From Helicobacteraceae bacterium (GTDB taxonomy: Bacteria > Campylobacterota > Campylobacteria > Campylobacterales > Sulfurimonadaceae), in contig JAMOQV010000132.1 in assembly GCA_027068615.1 (NCBI GenBank), forward strand, positions 1 through 26,719: a DNA stretch of 26,719 bases. Direction: 5' to 3'. Below the pieces are notes generated by a model. That model was given only the letters and a program-made list of their open reading frames with translations. It was not told the DNA's origin and searched no databases. Position 1 is the first letter of the stretch; each line of letters starts with the position of its first letter. The position numbers and the translations under genes are program-made. Below, piece by piece: positions 1-7,690 of the stretch.

Positions 1-85
1 CAAAACCAGCTAAAGTTTTTGCTATCTCAGCACCTATACCACGACTAGAACCCGTTACTAAAACATTTTTACCACTAAATTTCAT
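1..85 (-). CDS. fabG: 3-oxoacyl-ACP reductase, N-terminal fragment (runs off window)
   Basis: Only the first 28 codons are in the window. They read MKFSGKNVLVTGSSRGIGAE and onward, with the Rossmann cofactor motif T-G-x-x-x-G-I-G of short-chain dehydrogenases about residue 10. The family's best-known member, FabG, uses NADPH to reduce 3-oxoacyl-ACP in fatty acid elongation. The ATG at 83-85 is preceded by a good AAAGGA ribosome site (91-96). The FabG assignment, rather than another SDR, rests on position: in Campylobacter jejuni, fabG follows the phosphoglycerate mutase gene, which in turn is divergent from mraY-murD, and the same order is seen here. The fold is clear but the substrate is inferred, since the catalytic Ser-Tyr-Lys residues lie outside the window. 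Confidence 0.75.
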   Translation of the reverse strand, partial: MKFSGKNVLVTGSSRGIGAEIAKTLAGF

Positions 86-106
86 TTTTTTCCTTTACTT
101 TTTTAA

Positions 107-112
107 TTTATA
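107..112 (-). promoter_or_regulatory. candidate -10 box for fabG
   Basis: TATAAA on the minus strand lies about 22 bp upstream of the fabG ATG, inside an AT-rich spacer and downstream of two hairpins that may end gpmI transcription. There is no clear -35 box, which is usual in Campylobacterota. In DNA this AT-rich the match could be chance. Confidence 0.3.
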
Positions 113-152
113 TCATTTTTAGATTTAATTAGATATAATTTTGTTCATAAAT

Positions 153-185
153 CGGTTTTAACCGCTCCCCTTGATTTTCAAGGGG
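153..185 (-). terminator. two adjacent hairpins between gpmI and fabG
   Basis: Two inverted repeats sit side by side in the gpmI-fabG spacer. The first (153-164) has arms CGGT/ACCG around a 4-nt loop. The second (167-185) has perfect 8-bp arms CCCCTTGA/TCAAGGGG around TTT. Read on the minus strand, they follow the gpmI stop by 26 nt. Neither is followed by a strong U run, so this could be a weak terminator, an attenuator or an mRNA 3'-end stabiliser. Confidence 0.45.
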
Positions 186-211
186 TAACATCTGTCAGTT
201 TTGTAAATTCA

Positions 212-1687
212 TTATATTAAACTATGATCCATCTCAGATGGTATCTCTAAATCCATAAGTTTTAAAACTGTTGGTGCTATGTTGTTTAGTCCACCAGCTT
301 CAACTTTACTAACTCCATCAGCTTCTACAAAACACCAAACTTTTCCAACTGTATGGTTTGTTAAAACATTACCCTCATCATCTCTCATCTCTTCACAGTT
401 TCCATGGTCTGAAGTTATAACCACTGAGTAATCTTTTTCTTTTGCTTTTTCCAAAATCTTCCCAAGTTGCTCATCAACTGTTTCAACTGCAATTTTTCCA
501 GCTTCAAAATCTCCAGTATGTCCTACCATATCACCATTTGCAAAGTTTACCACTACAAAATCATACTCATCTTCCATAGCATCTAAAACAACCTCGCAAA
601 CTTCAACTGCACTCATTTGTGGTTTTTCATCGTAAGTTTTTACATCTGGTGATGGTATAAGAACTCTTGTTTCATTTTCATAAGGCTCATCTATGCCACC
701 ATTTAAGAAAAATGTAACATGGGCATATTTTTCAGTCTCTGCAGTGTGAAGTTGTCTAAGACCAGCTTTTGATATAACCTCTGCTAGAGTATTTTTAGGC
801 GGTTCTTTTTTAAACAATACTGGGTAATTAAAACTTTTATCATACTCAGTTATAGTAGCTAAATGAACTTTTTTATACTCTCTTTCAAAGTGTGTAAAAT
901 CATCACTTCCAAGAGCAGTTACCATCTCTCTCATCCTATCACTTCTAAAGTTTATAGTAAGTATAGCATCCCCATCTTTTACACCATCATATCCATTAAA
1001 TGCAGTAGGTTCCATAAACTCATCAGTCTCACCTAGTGAGTAAGAGTGTCCAACATAACCAGCTGGCTCAAAACTTGTCTTTGGCTCAGCATTAACAATG
1101 GCATCGTAACCTCTTTTTACCCTCTCCCAACGGTTATCTCTATCCATCGAGTAAAATCTACCACTTATAGTTGCTATGGTTACATTTTCAGATAGATGTT
1201 GATTTACTTTTTCTATATACTTTTGTGCAGAAGTTGGACTTACATCACGACCATCTGTTATAAGGTGTAAAAACACTTTCTTACCATTTTTAGAAGCGAT
1301 ATCAGCTATACCCATAAAATGGTCTATATGTGAGTGAACTCCACCATCACTCATAAGCCCTATAAGATGAAGTCTATCAGAAGATGCAAAAAGTTTTTGT
1401 AACTCTTCGTTATCTTCTAAAGTATTTTCAGAAAGTGCCAAAGAGATTTTTACCAAATCTTGATACAAAACTCTACCACTACCTATACTCATATGTCCCA
1501 CTTCAGAATTACCCATCTGCCCCTCAGGAAGCCCAACACTAAGACCAAAAGTGTCTATCAAAGAGTGGGGAGTCTCTTTAAATAGTTTGTCATAAATTGG
1601 CTTTTTTGCATTGTAAAATGCATTAAACTCTGTTTTTTGTGAGTATCCTATACCGTCTGTTATTACTAATACTACTTTTTTAGACAA
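212..1687 (-). CDS. gpmI: 2,3-bisphosphoglycerate-independent phosphoglycerate mutase
   Basis: This enzyme interconverts 3-phosphoglycerate and 2-phosphoglycerate in glycolysis and gluconeogenesis, using Mn ions and a phosphoserine intermediate. At 491 aa it has the normal family length. It belongs to the alkaline phosphatase superfamily, and the expected motifs are visible in order: the metal-binding D11-G near the N-terminus, MGNSEVGH with the catalytic Ser61, LITDGRDVSP, SGRFYSMDRDNRW, FRSDRMRE, NGDMVGHTG and TSDHGNCEEM. The start is a TTG at 1685-1687, with AAAGGA about 6 nt upstream; an ATG slightly upstream runs into a stop after three codons in another frame. It is divergent from mraY, and fabG lies downstream on the same strand. 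The function call is secure. Confidence 0.96.
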   Translation of the reverse strand: MSKKVVLVITDGIGYSQKTEFNAFYNAKKPIYDKLFKETPHSLIDTFGLSVGLPEGQMGNSEVGHMSIGSGRVLYQDLVKISLALSENTLEDNEELQKLFASSDRLHLIGLMSDGGVHSHIDHFMGIADIASKNGKKVFLHLITDGRDVSPTSAQKYIEKVNQHLSENVTIATISGRFYSMDRDNRWERVKRGYDAIVNAEPKTSFEPAGYVGHSYSLGETDEFMEPTAFNGYDGVKDGDAILTINFRSDRMREMVTALGSDDFTHFEREYKKVHLATITEYDKSFNYPVLFKKEPPKNTLAEVISKAGLRQLHTAETEKYAHVTFFLNGGIDEPYENETRVLIPSPDVKTYDEKPQMSAVEVCEVVLDAMEDEYDFVVVNFANGDMVGHTGDFEAGKIAVETVDEQLGKILEKAKEKDYSVVITSDHGNCEEMRDDEGNVLTNHTVGKVWCFVEADGVSKVEAGGLNNIAPTVLKLMDLEIPSEMDHSLI

Positions 1688-1717
1688 TGGGCATCCTTTT
1701 TACGATAATTTTATGTG

Positions 1718-1723
1718 ATTATA
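1718..1723 (-). promoter_or_regulatory. -10 box of gpmI promoter
   Basis: A perfect TATAAT on the minus strand lies 31 bp upstream of the gpmI TTG start, predicting a transcript start near 1711. It is separated by a single base from the TATAAT of the opposite-facing mraY promoter. No convincing -35 element is visible. Confidence 0.6.
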
Positions 1724-1724
1724 C

Positions 1725-1730
1725 TATAAT
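1725..1730 (+). promoter_or_regulatory. -10 box of mraY-murD promoter
   Basis: A perfect TATAAT on the plus strand lies 32 bp upstream of the mraY TTG start, with a predicted transcript start near 1737 and an AGGA ribosome site at 1751-1754. It lies back to back with the gpmI -10 box, so both promoters share one short AT-rich core. Confidence 0.6.
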
Positions 1731-1762
1731 ATCGCTTTTATTTAATTTACAGGAATTTCATT

Positions 1763-2827
1763 TTGCTTTACTGGCTTCATCAATATTTAGATATAAATCT
1801 TTTTGGTTACATCACTATAAGAGCTGGTGTTGCTTTTTTCTTAGCTCTATCTTTTACACTTTTTTTACTACCACGATTTATAGCATGGGCAAAAAAAACT
1901 TCAAATGTTCAACCCATAAACTCTTTAGCTCCACAAAGTCATCTTATAAAAGAAAAAACACCAACTATGGGTGGAATTGTATTTATATTTGCTACTATAC
2001 TAGCTTCACTTTTGACTATAAAGTTTTCAAATGTTTTTGCCGTGGGTGCATTACTAACTATAGTTCTTTTCTCAATTATAGGTTTTTATGATGATTTTGC
2101 AAAGATTAAAAAAGCTCAAAATTTAGCAGGTTTTAAAGCTAGAACAAAACTGATGCTACAAATATTCTCAGCACTTGTAGTCTCTTTTTATCTTTACTCA
2201 TTTTCAGATTTTAACACCGAATTATATGTGCCATTTATAAAAACACCTGTTGTAGATATGGGTATCATCTCCATAGCTTTTTGGGTTTTAGTTATGATTG
2301 CCACTTCAAATGCTGTAAATCTTACTGATGGTCTTGATGGACTAGCAACTGTTCCATCTATAACAGCTCTTGCATCTTTTAGTGTTATCATATATATAAC
2401 TGGAAATGTTATCATAAGTTCATACCTTTTAATGCCACATTTTAATGTTGGTGAAGTAGCTATCGTTGCTACTGCTCTTATGGGTGCATTGACTGGTTTT
2501 TTATGGTATAACTGCCATCCTGCGGAAGTGTTTATGGGTGATAGTGGCTCACTTACTATCGGTGCATTTTTAGGTTATCTCTCTGTCATCTCAAAAAGTG
2601 AGATTTTACTTCTTCTTATAGGCTCTATCTTTGTTATAGAAACGCTTTCAGTTATACTTCAAGTTGGTAGTTTTAAGCTTTATAAAAAAAGAGTTTTTCT
2701 TATGGCACCTATACACCACCACTTTGAGATGAAAAACTGGGCTGAAAATAAAATCATAGTTAGATTTTGGATTGTTTCTGTTTTATCTAACATCATAGCT
2801 CTTATCATATCCCTAAAGATTCGCTAA
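1763..2827 (+). CDS. mraY: phospho-N-acetylmuramoyl-pentapeptide transferase
   Basis: MraY transfers phospho-MurNAc-pentapeptide from UDP to undecaprenyl phosphate, making lipid I at the inner face of the cytoplasmic membrane, the first membrane step of peptidoglycan synthesis. The 354-aa protein is strongly hydrophobic, with roughly ten membrane segments. The catalytic landmarks are present: Asp110-Asp111 in FYDDFAK, NLTDGLDGLA (Asp189, Asp192), FMGDSGSL (Asp260), and the triple-histidine motif PIHHHFEM at 318-320. The start is TTG at 1763-1765, with AGGA 8 nt upstream; no better ATG or GTG start precedes the conserved N-terminus. Its stop codon overlaps the murD start (TAATG), so the two are translationally coupled. 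Confidence 0.96.
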   Translation: MLYWLHQYLDINLFGYITIRAGVAFFLALSFTLFLLPRFIAWAKKTSNVQPINSLAPQSHLIKEKTPTMGGIVFIFATILASLLTIKFSNVFAVGALLTIVLFSIIGFYDDFAKIKKAQNLAGFKARTKLMLQIFSALVVSFYLYSFSDFNTELYVPFIKTPVVDMGIISIAFWVLVMIATSNAVNLTDGLDGLATVPSITALASFSVIIYITGNVIISSYLLMPHFNVGEVAIVATALMGALTGFLWYNCHPAEVFMGDSGSLTIGAFLGYLSVISKSEILLLLIGSIFVIETLSVILQVGSFKLYKKRVFLMAPIHHHFEMKNWAENKIIVRFWIVSVLSNIIALIISLKIR

Positions 2828-4029
2828 TGAGAGTTTCACTTTTTGGGTATGGACAAACTACAAAAGCTCTTGCAAAAGAGTTCAAAAATGTAGTTTTTTA
2901 TGATGACAAATGCTTAAAACCTTTTAAAGATGATGATGGATACTTAGTAAAACCATCATCAGAATTTCATCCAGATTATTCAGACTTAGAGATAGTCTCC
3001 CCTGGTATCCCACCCCATAATGAACTTATAAAAAAAGCTAAAAATCTTACAAGTGAGTACGATTACTTTGCAAATACAAAGCCACTAAAAGTTTGGATAA
3101 GTGGAACAAATGGTAAAACAACCACAACACAGATGATGCAATACCTACTAAAAGATAAAGGCTCACTCTCAGGTGGAAACATAGGAACACCACTAGCAAA
3201 CCTAAATAAAGATGCAAAAGTATGGATACTAGAGACTAGCTCATTTACCATCCACTACACAAACAAAGCACAACCAAATATATATATCTTACTTCCACTT
3301 AGCCCAGACCATCTTTCGTGGCATGGAGATATGCAAGCATATATAAAAGCCAAACTAAAACCTATATGCACTATGAAAGAGGGTGAAGTAGCCATCATCC
3401 CAGAGGTTTATAAAGATATAAAAACAGATGCATATCTTATAACATATAAAGATGAAGATGATTTAGCTTCTCGCTTTGAAATAGATACAGGTAAAGTTAA
3501 ATTTAAGGGTGCTTTTTTAATGGATGCACTCTTAGCTATGGCAGTTGATAAAATCCTTTTTGATAAAATAGACTATAAAAAAATAAACTCTTTTGAGCTA
3601 GACCCACATAGACAAGAAGAGTTAAAAGATGCAAAAGGTAGGTTGTGGGTAAATGACACAAAAGCAACAAACTTAGATGCTACTATTGTCGCTGTAAAAA
3701 GGTATAAAGACTCATTTATACACCTTATCTTAGGTGGGGATGATAAAGGGGTTGACTTGAATGAACTTTTTATATACCTAAAAGATAAAAATCTAAAAGT
3801 ATATGCGATAGGCTCAAACAAAGACAAACTTATAAACCTAGCACAAAAGTACAACATAGACTCTTTAAAGTGTAAAGATTTAGAAGATGCAGTAAAACAG
3901 ATAGATATATATCTAAAAAAAGATGAAGTTGCCCTACTCTCTCCATCGGCTGCTAGTCTTGATGAGTTTAACTCTTATGCACAAAGGGGTGATTTATTTA
4001 AAGAGTTTGTAAGAAACATAAAGGTATAA
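2827..4029 (+). CDS. murD: UDP-N-acetylmuramoylalanine--D-glutamate ligase
   Basis: MurD is the cytoplasmic ATP-dependent ligase that adds D-glutamate to UDP-MurNAc-L-alanine. Visible parts are an N-terminal Rossmann-like UDP-binding region (residues 1-80, with SPGIPPHN at 58-65), the Mur ligase P-loop SGTNGKTTT at 92-100, a central region including LSPDHLSWHG, and a C-terminal domain starting near HRQEEL with NDTKATNLDAT and ending in the typical LSPSAASLDEF segment. At 400 aa it is shorter than the roughly 440 aa of E. coli MurD, mainly through a compact N-terminal domain; I believe short forms are common in this phylum. The ATG overlaps the mraY stop by one base. Two tRNA-Phe genes follow within 17 nt. 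Confidence 0.95.
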   Translation: MRVSLFGYGQTTKALAKEFKNVVFYDDKCLKPFKDDDGYLVKPSSEFHPDYSDLEIVSPGIPPHNELIKKAKNLTSEYDYFANTKPLKVWISGTNGKTTTTQMMQYLLKDKGSLSGGNIGTPLANLNKDAKVWILETSSFTIHYTNKAQPNIYILLPLSPDHLSWHGDMQAYIKAKLKPICTMKEGEVAIIPEVYKDIKTDAYLITYKDEDDLASRFEIDTGKVKFKGAFLMDALLAMAVDKILFDKIDYKKINSFELDPHRQEELKDAKGRLWVNDTKATNLDATIVAVKRYKDSFIHLILGGDDKGVDLNELFIYLKDKNLKVYAIGSNKDKLINLAQKYNIDSLKCKDLEDAVKQIDIYLKKDEVALLSPSAASLDEFNSYAQRGDLFKEFVRNIKV

Positions 4030-4030
4030 T
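4025..4030 (+). promoter_or_regulatory. candidate -10 box for the tRNA-Phe pair, overlapping the murD stop
   Basis: A perfect TATAAT contains the murD TAA stop (4027-4029) and lies 16 nt before the first tRNA-Phe. A transcript start near 4037 would give a leader of about 10 nt, a plausible stable-RNA promoter layout. No good -35 box is seen at the usual spacing, so co-transcription from the mraY promoter remains possible. Confidence 0.45.
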
Positions 4031-4046
4031 GTCATTCTTTAAAAGA

Positions 4047-4122
4047 GGCCTGTTAGCTCAGTCGGTAGAGCAAGTGACTGAAAATCACTGTGTCCTTGGT
4101 TCGATTCCGAGACAGGCCACCA
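4047..4122 (+). tRNA. tRNA-Phe (anticodon GAA), copy 1
   Basis: The 76-nt gene folds into a complete cloverleaf: acceptor arms GGCCTGT/ACAGGCC, D stem GCTC/GAGC, anticodon stem AGTGA/TCACT with loop CTGAAAA (anticodon GAA at 4080-4082), T stem CTTGG/CCGAG with loop TTCGATT, discriminator A and an encoded CCA end. The GAA anticodon reads Phe codons UUU and UUC. It is identical to the second copy 18 nt downstream. Confidence 0.97.
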
Positions 4123-4140
4123 CTTTTAAAAACTTCTTAT

Positions 4141-4216
4141 GGCCTGTTAGCTCAGTCGGTAGAGCAAGTGACTGAAAATCACTGTGTCCTTGGTTCGATT
4201 CCGAGACAGGCCACCA
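4141..4216 (+). tRNA. tRNA-Phe (anticodon GAA), copy 2
   Basis: An exact 76-nt copy of the preceding tRNA-Phe, with all cloverleaf stems, the GAA anticodon (4174-4176) and the encoded CCA. Only 18 AT-rich nt separate the copies, too little for a separate promoter, so a shared dicistronic precursor is likely. The identity suggests recent tandem duplication or gene conversion. Confidence 0.97.
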
Positions 4217-4265
4217 CTTACTTAAAATCAATCATATACTTTTATTTTAAATCAATTTATATTAC

Positions 4266-4290
4266 CAACCCTATAAATAAAATAGGATTG
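4266..4290. terminator. hairpin between convergent tRNA-Phe and mfd
   Basis: A 9-position stem with one mismatch (arms CAACCCTAT / ATAGGATTG, loop AAATAAA) sits 50 nt after the tRNA pair and 5 nt beyond the mfd stop codon on the other strand. Its place between two convergent units suggests a bidirectional terminator, but neither side has a strong U tract. Confidence 0.4.
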
Positions 4291-4295
4291 ATAAT

Positions 4296-7271
4296 CTAAG
4301 AATTTCTAAGATAAACAAGTGTAGCTTTTATAATGTCATCATCATCTTTACTATCAGATTTTATAGTCTCTTTTTTATCATCCATATATGTAAAAGTGAT
4401 ATTTTGTCCATAATTTGAAACTGTTTTTATCTTTTTTTGTAAGCTTAGAAGTTTTATAACCATCAACTCTATAAACTGTTTTGTAGGGTTATCTAACTCT
4501 CCAAATCTGTCTATTAACTCCTCTTCTACCTCATATATCTCTACAACATCTTCACATTGTGAAAGTCGTCTGTATATATCTAGGCGAAGTCTGTCTTCAC
4601 TTACTACCTCATCAGATATAAATGCAGATATAGTTAGTTTTATATCTACTTTTATCTTTTCATCATCTTTTGTATTGCTTAACTCTTTTATGGCATCTTC
4701 TAACATTCTAAGATATAGTGAATAACCTATATTTTTTATATGTCCACTTTGAGCATCTCCTACTAAGTTACCACCACCCCTTATCTCTAAATCGTGATGT
4801 GCAAGAACTGAACCACTACCTAAAAATGAGTTAGATTCAAGTGCTAAGAGTCGTTTTTTTGCTTCATCTGTTAGGTTGTTTTTATTTTCAACTATAAAGT
4901 ATGCAAACCCCTCATAACTACCTCTTCCTACTCTTCCACGAAGCTGATGCAAGTCTGCTATACCAAATCTATCTGCACCATCTACTATAATGGTATTTAC
5001 TCTTGGCATATGGATACCACTCTCAATGATGCTTGTTGCTATCATAAGGTCATATTCACCTGCTTCAAACTTTAAAAGCTCTTTTTCAGTTTCAACTGCA
5101 CTTATCTTTGAGTGAAGCATAACCATGCGAAGCTCTGGAAGTATAGCTTTTAACTCCCCCATCTTTATAGGCATATGATCAATTGAGTTATGCACATAAA
5201 AAACCTGCCCACCACGGCGAAGTTCACGCATAATAACCTCTTTTATAAGCTTCTCATTATACTCTTTTACAAAAGTTCTAACCCCTTGTCTCTCACTTGG
5301 TGGTGTTAAGAGTTGGCTCATAGTTTTTATAGAACTTAGTGCTTGATTTAGACTTCTAGGGATTGGTGTAGCACTCATACTTAACATATGAACAGTTGAA
5401 TAAAGCTCTTTTATCTTCTCTTTTTGCTTTACTCCAAATTTGTGTTCTTCATCAATTATAACAACACCTAAGTTTTTAAACTCTAACCCAAACAAAGCAT
5501 GAGTACCAACTACACAATCAAGCTCCCCACTTGCTAGTGCTTGAGTGATATTTTTCTTATCTTTTGCACTTACAAATCTATCTAGCCGTGCATATCTAAT
5601 ACCCATATCCTTAAATCTCTCATCAAGACTTCTAAAGTGTTGAGCTGAGAGTAAAGTGGTAGGGACTATAAAAGCAGACTGATAGCCTGACTTATAAGAT
5701 GCATAGATAGTATTCATAGCTACTTCAGTTTTTCCAAAACCAACATCGCCACTTAAGAGTCTATCCATTATATGACCAGAACTCATCTGAGTTATAATCT
5801 CATCTATCGCTTGTATTTGATCCTCTGTATAGTCAAACCCTGCTAGTTTTTGAAAATCTTTTAATTCAGATTTGTCTATATCTATCTTAGGGGATTTTAT
5901 AAGTTGCCTTGCTGCTGCTGTATTTACGATAGTTCCAGCTATCTCAAAAAGTCGTTTTTTAACTTTTTCTTTTAGTTTACCAAAACTACCTTTTCCAAGT
6001 CTATCAAGCACAGGTGTTGAGCCACCACTTGCCATATATCTGTCTATAAAGTCTAAGTTTTCAACTGGTAGTAGTATCTTGTCATCGCCAACATACTTTA
6101 TAACTAGAAAATCTTTGATGCCACCTAGGATTTCAGTTTGTTCGATTTTTTCAAAAATTCCTACACCATAGTCCTCATGAACTACATAATCCCCAGCTTT
6201 TAAGTCATCTAAAAGTATAGAGCTTTTTCGTCTTCTTCTTTTTTTATCTGGTTTATTTAGTGAAACTACTAACTCATCTTTTGAGATGATATTTAAGATA
6301 TATGGAGCATAAACTTTTTCTATATCATCTCTATCAAAGATGCCAACTTGCTTCATTACAGCTTCATTTGCACCTATAAGAGTTATCTTTTTATCTTTAT
6401 GAACTTTTAGTAAAGTATGAAAATCAGCCACTACCAAATCACGATAATTATCAGTATCGCTAAGTATCTCTAAGTTAAACTCTTCACGACTTAGAGTTGG
6501 ATTACAAAGTGCATAAGCATCTACTAAAACACTATCTAACTCCCTTATAATTTTTACGGTTTTACCCTCTAAAAAGTTTGAAGCACTATCGCCAAGATAC
6601 CAAAGTCCAAGAGATGCTATATCTTTTTCTAAAGTGTCAAACTCACTAGCTTCTATCTTTTCATTGATACTGTTAAACTCATCTTCATTAAAAGAGTAAA
6701 ATGCAGGACAAAGCTCAAAACTGTCTAACTCATCTTTTAGTGTTCTTTGACTCTCTAACTCAAACTGTTTTATCTGCTCTATCTCATCATCAAAAAGTGA
6801 TATTCTATAAGGCTTTGAAGATGCTGGTGGATATATATCTATAATATCTCCACGAAAAGAGATTTCCCCCTCAACCTGCACCATATCTACAAAACTATAA
6901 CCCCAAAAAAGCATCTTCTCTTTAAACTCTTTTAGGTTTAATCTCTCTCCAAACTCTATAGTTGTAGCTTCTAAAAGCTCTTTGTTTGGTAGATGAAAAA
7001 GTAGTGTTTTTAGTGGGCTTATGATAAGTGGTTTTTTCTTTGCATTGTAGTAAGTGCGAAGAGTTGAGAAAAGCTCGTGCAACTCCTCTTTGTATGTTCG
7101 CAAGTCATCCCCAAAAGATGCACGAAAATCTGGAAATACTAAAACATCTTTGTTAAAAAACTTAGCAACACACTCAAGCTCTTTAGCCTCTTTTGTATCT
7201 TCACATATAAGAAGCTCTAAGTCTTGTTTTTTAGTGGTTTTAAAATACTCGTATAATGTACTTTGAGACAT
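4296..7271 (-). CDS. mfd: transcription-repair coupling factor
   Basis: Mfd is an ATP-driven DNA translocase that removes RNA polymerase stalled at lesions and recruits the UvrABC excision system. In the 991-aa protein, residues 1 to about 330 form the UvrB-like module that contacts UvrA. About residues 354-410 (LKAGDYVVHEDYGVG and onward) form the RNA polymerase-interacting domain. The RecG-like helicase motor follows, with Walker A GDVGFGKT (508-515), DEEH (607-610), SATPIPR (633-639) and the RGRVGRG motif VI, then a C-terminal TRCF domain. It is about 150 aa shorter than E. coli Mfd (1148 aa), mainly before the polymerase-interacting domain. The ATG lies 11 nt after the bactofilin stop and has no clear Shine-Dalgarno site, which suggests coupling to the upstream gene. 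Confidence 0.95.
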   Translation of the reverse strand: MSQSTLYEYFKTTKKQDLELLICEDTKEAKELECVAKFFNKDVLVFPDFRASFGDDLRTYKEELHELFSTLRTYYNAKKKPLIISPLKTLLFHLPNKELLEATTIEFGERLNLKEFKEKMLFWGYSFVDMVQVEGEISFRGDIIDIYPPASSKPYRISLFDDEIEQIKQFELESQRTLKDELDSFELCPAFYSFNEDEFNSINEKIEASEFDTLEKDIASLGLWYLGDSASNFLEGKTVKIIRELDSVLVDAYALCNPTLSREEFNLEILSDTDNYRDLVVADFHTLLKVHKDKKITLIGANEAVMKQVGIFDRDDIEKVYAPYILNIISKDELVVSLNKPDKKRRRRKSSILLDDLKAGDYVVHEDYGVGIFEKIEQTEILGGIKDFLVIKYVGDDKILLPVENLDFIDRYMASGGSTPVLDRLGKGSFGKLKEKVKKRLFEIAGTIVNTAAARQLIKSPKIDIDKSELKDFQKLAGFDYTEDQIQAIDEIITQMSSGHIMDRLLSGDVGFGKTEVAMNTIYASYKSGYQSAFIVPTTLLSAQHFRSLDERFKDMGIRYARLDRFVSAKDKKNITQALASGELDCVVGTHALFGLEFKNLGVVIIDEEHKFGVKQKEKIKELYSTVHMLSMSATPIPRSLNQALSSIKTMSQLLTPPSERQGVRTFVKEYNEKLIKEVIMRELRRGGQVFYVHNSIDHMPIKMGELKAILPELRMVMLHSKISAVETEKELLKFEAGEYDLMIATSIIESGIHMPRVNTIIVDGADRFGIADLHQLRGRVGRGSYEGFAYFIVENKNNLTDEAKKRLLALESNSFLGSGSVLAHHDLEIRGGGNLVGDAQSGHIKNIGYSLYLRMLEDAIKELSNTKDDEKIKVDIKLTISAFISDEVVSEDRLRLDIYRRLSQCEDVVEIYEVEEELIDRFGELDNPTKQFIELMVIKLLSLQKKIKTVSNYGQNITFTYMDDKKETIKSDSKDDDDIIKATLVYLRNS

Positions 7272-7282
7272 ACTTAATTAAA

Positions 7283-7690
7283 CTATGCTTTTTTAATCTG
7301 TTGTTTTTGATTAGCCATTTTCTGAGCTGATTGTTTCAATACAGAATTACCTTCAAAAACACCTTTAGCTTCAATAATAAGCTCTGAGGACTCTAATGTT
7401 CCACTAATCCTACCACCAGCTTTTATCTCAACTCTTGCTGAGTTTACATTTCCCTCTATCATCCCTTGAACAATAAGTCTATTTGTAAATATATCACCTT
7501 TAATGCGACCATTTTTACCTATATTTACCTCTTGTTGAGAGTTTATAATGCCTTCAAAATTACCATCTACATATAAGTTACAAGAAAGAGTCATCTCCCC
7601 CTTTATAGAACTTCCTTTTGTGATTATGGTAGTGTCTGTGTCGGGTTTAGAACCTTGAGTTGTGCCGTTGCTGTTATTAAAGATTGCCAT
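7283..7690 (-). CDS. ccmA: bactofilin family cytoskeletal protein (CcmA-like)
   Basis: Bactofilins are small bacterial cytoskeletal proteins that polymerise without nucleotides. In Helicobacter pylori, CcmA is needed for helical cell shape and works with the Csd endopeptidases. The 135-aa sequence shows a short flexible N-terminus, a central right-handed beta-helix of about 95 residues (22-118) with short strand repeats and regularly placed glycines (VDGNFEGII, GKNGRIKGDI, VQGMIEGNV, AGGRISGTL), and a Gln/Lys-rich tail. The ATG at 7688-7690 lies inside the 3' end of the M23 endopeptidase gene, a 67-nt overlap in another frame. An AAAAGGA site lies about 12 nt upstream, slightly far. The family is clear; a role in cell shape is inferred from the H. 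pylori parallel. Confidence 0.9.
   Translation of the reverse strand: MAIFNNSNGTTQGSKPDTDTTIITKGSSIKGEMTLSCNLYVDGNFEGIINSQQEVNIGKNGRIKGDIFTNRLIVQGMIEGNVNSARVEIKAGGRISGTLESSELIIEAKGVFEGNSVLKQSAQKMANQKQQIKKA

Noticed and set aside
1687..2091. 134-codon plus-strand open frame over the mraY start region
   Set aside because: It overlaps mraY in another frame, is very rich in Phe, Tyr, Cys and Ser with no family resemblance, and has no suitable ribosome site; mraY is certain.
4090..4299. 69-codon open frame covering the tRNA-Phe genes
   Set aside because: Its sequence is translated tRNA; it has no independent coding support.
4047..4300. tRNA-Phe as an integration site for a mobile element
   Set aside because: No integrase, partial tRNA repeat at a distance or foreign gene block is seen; both copies are complete and are followed directly by mfd.
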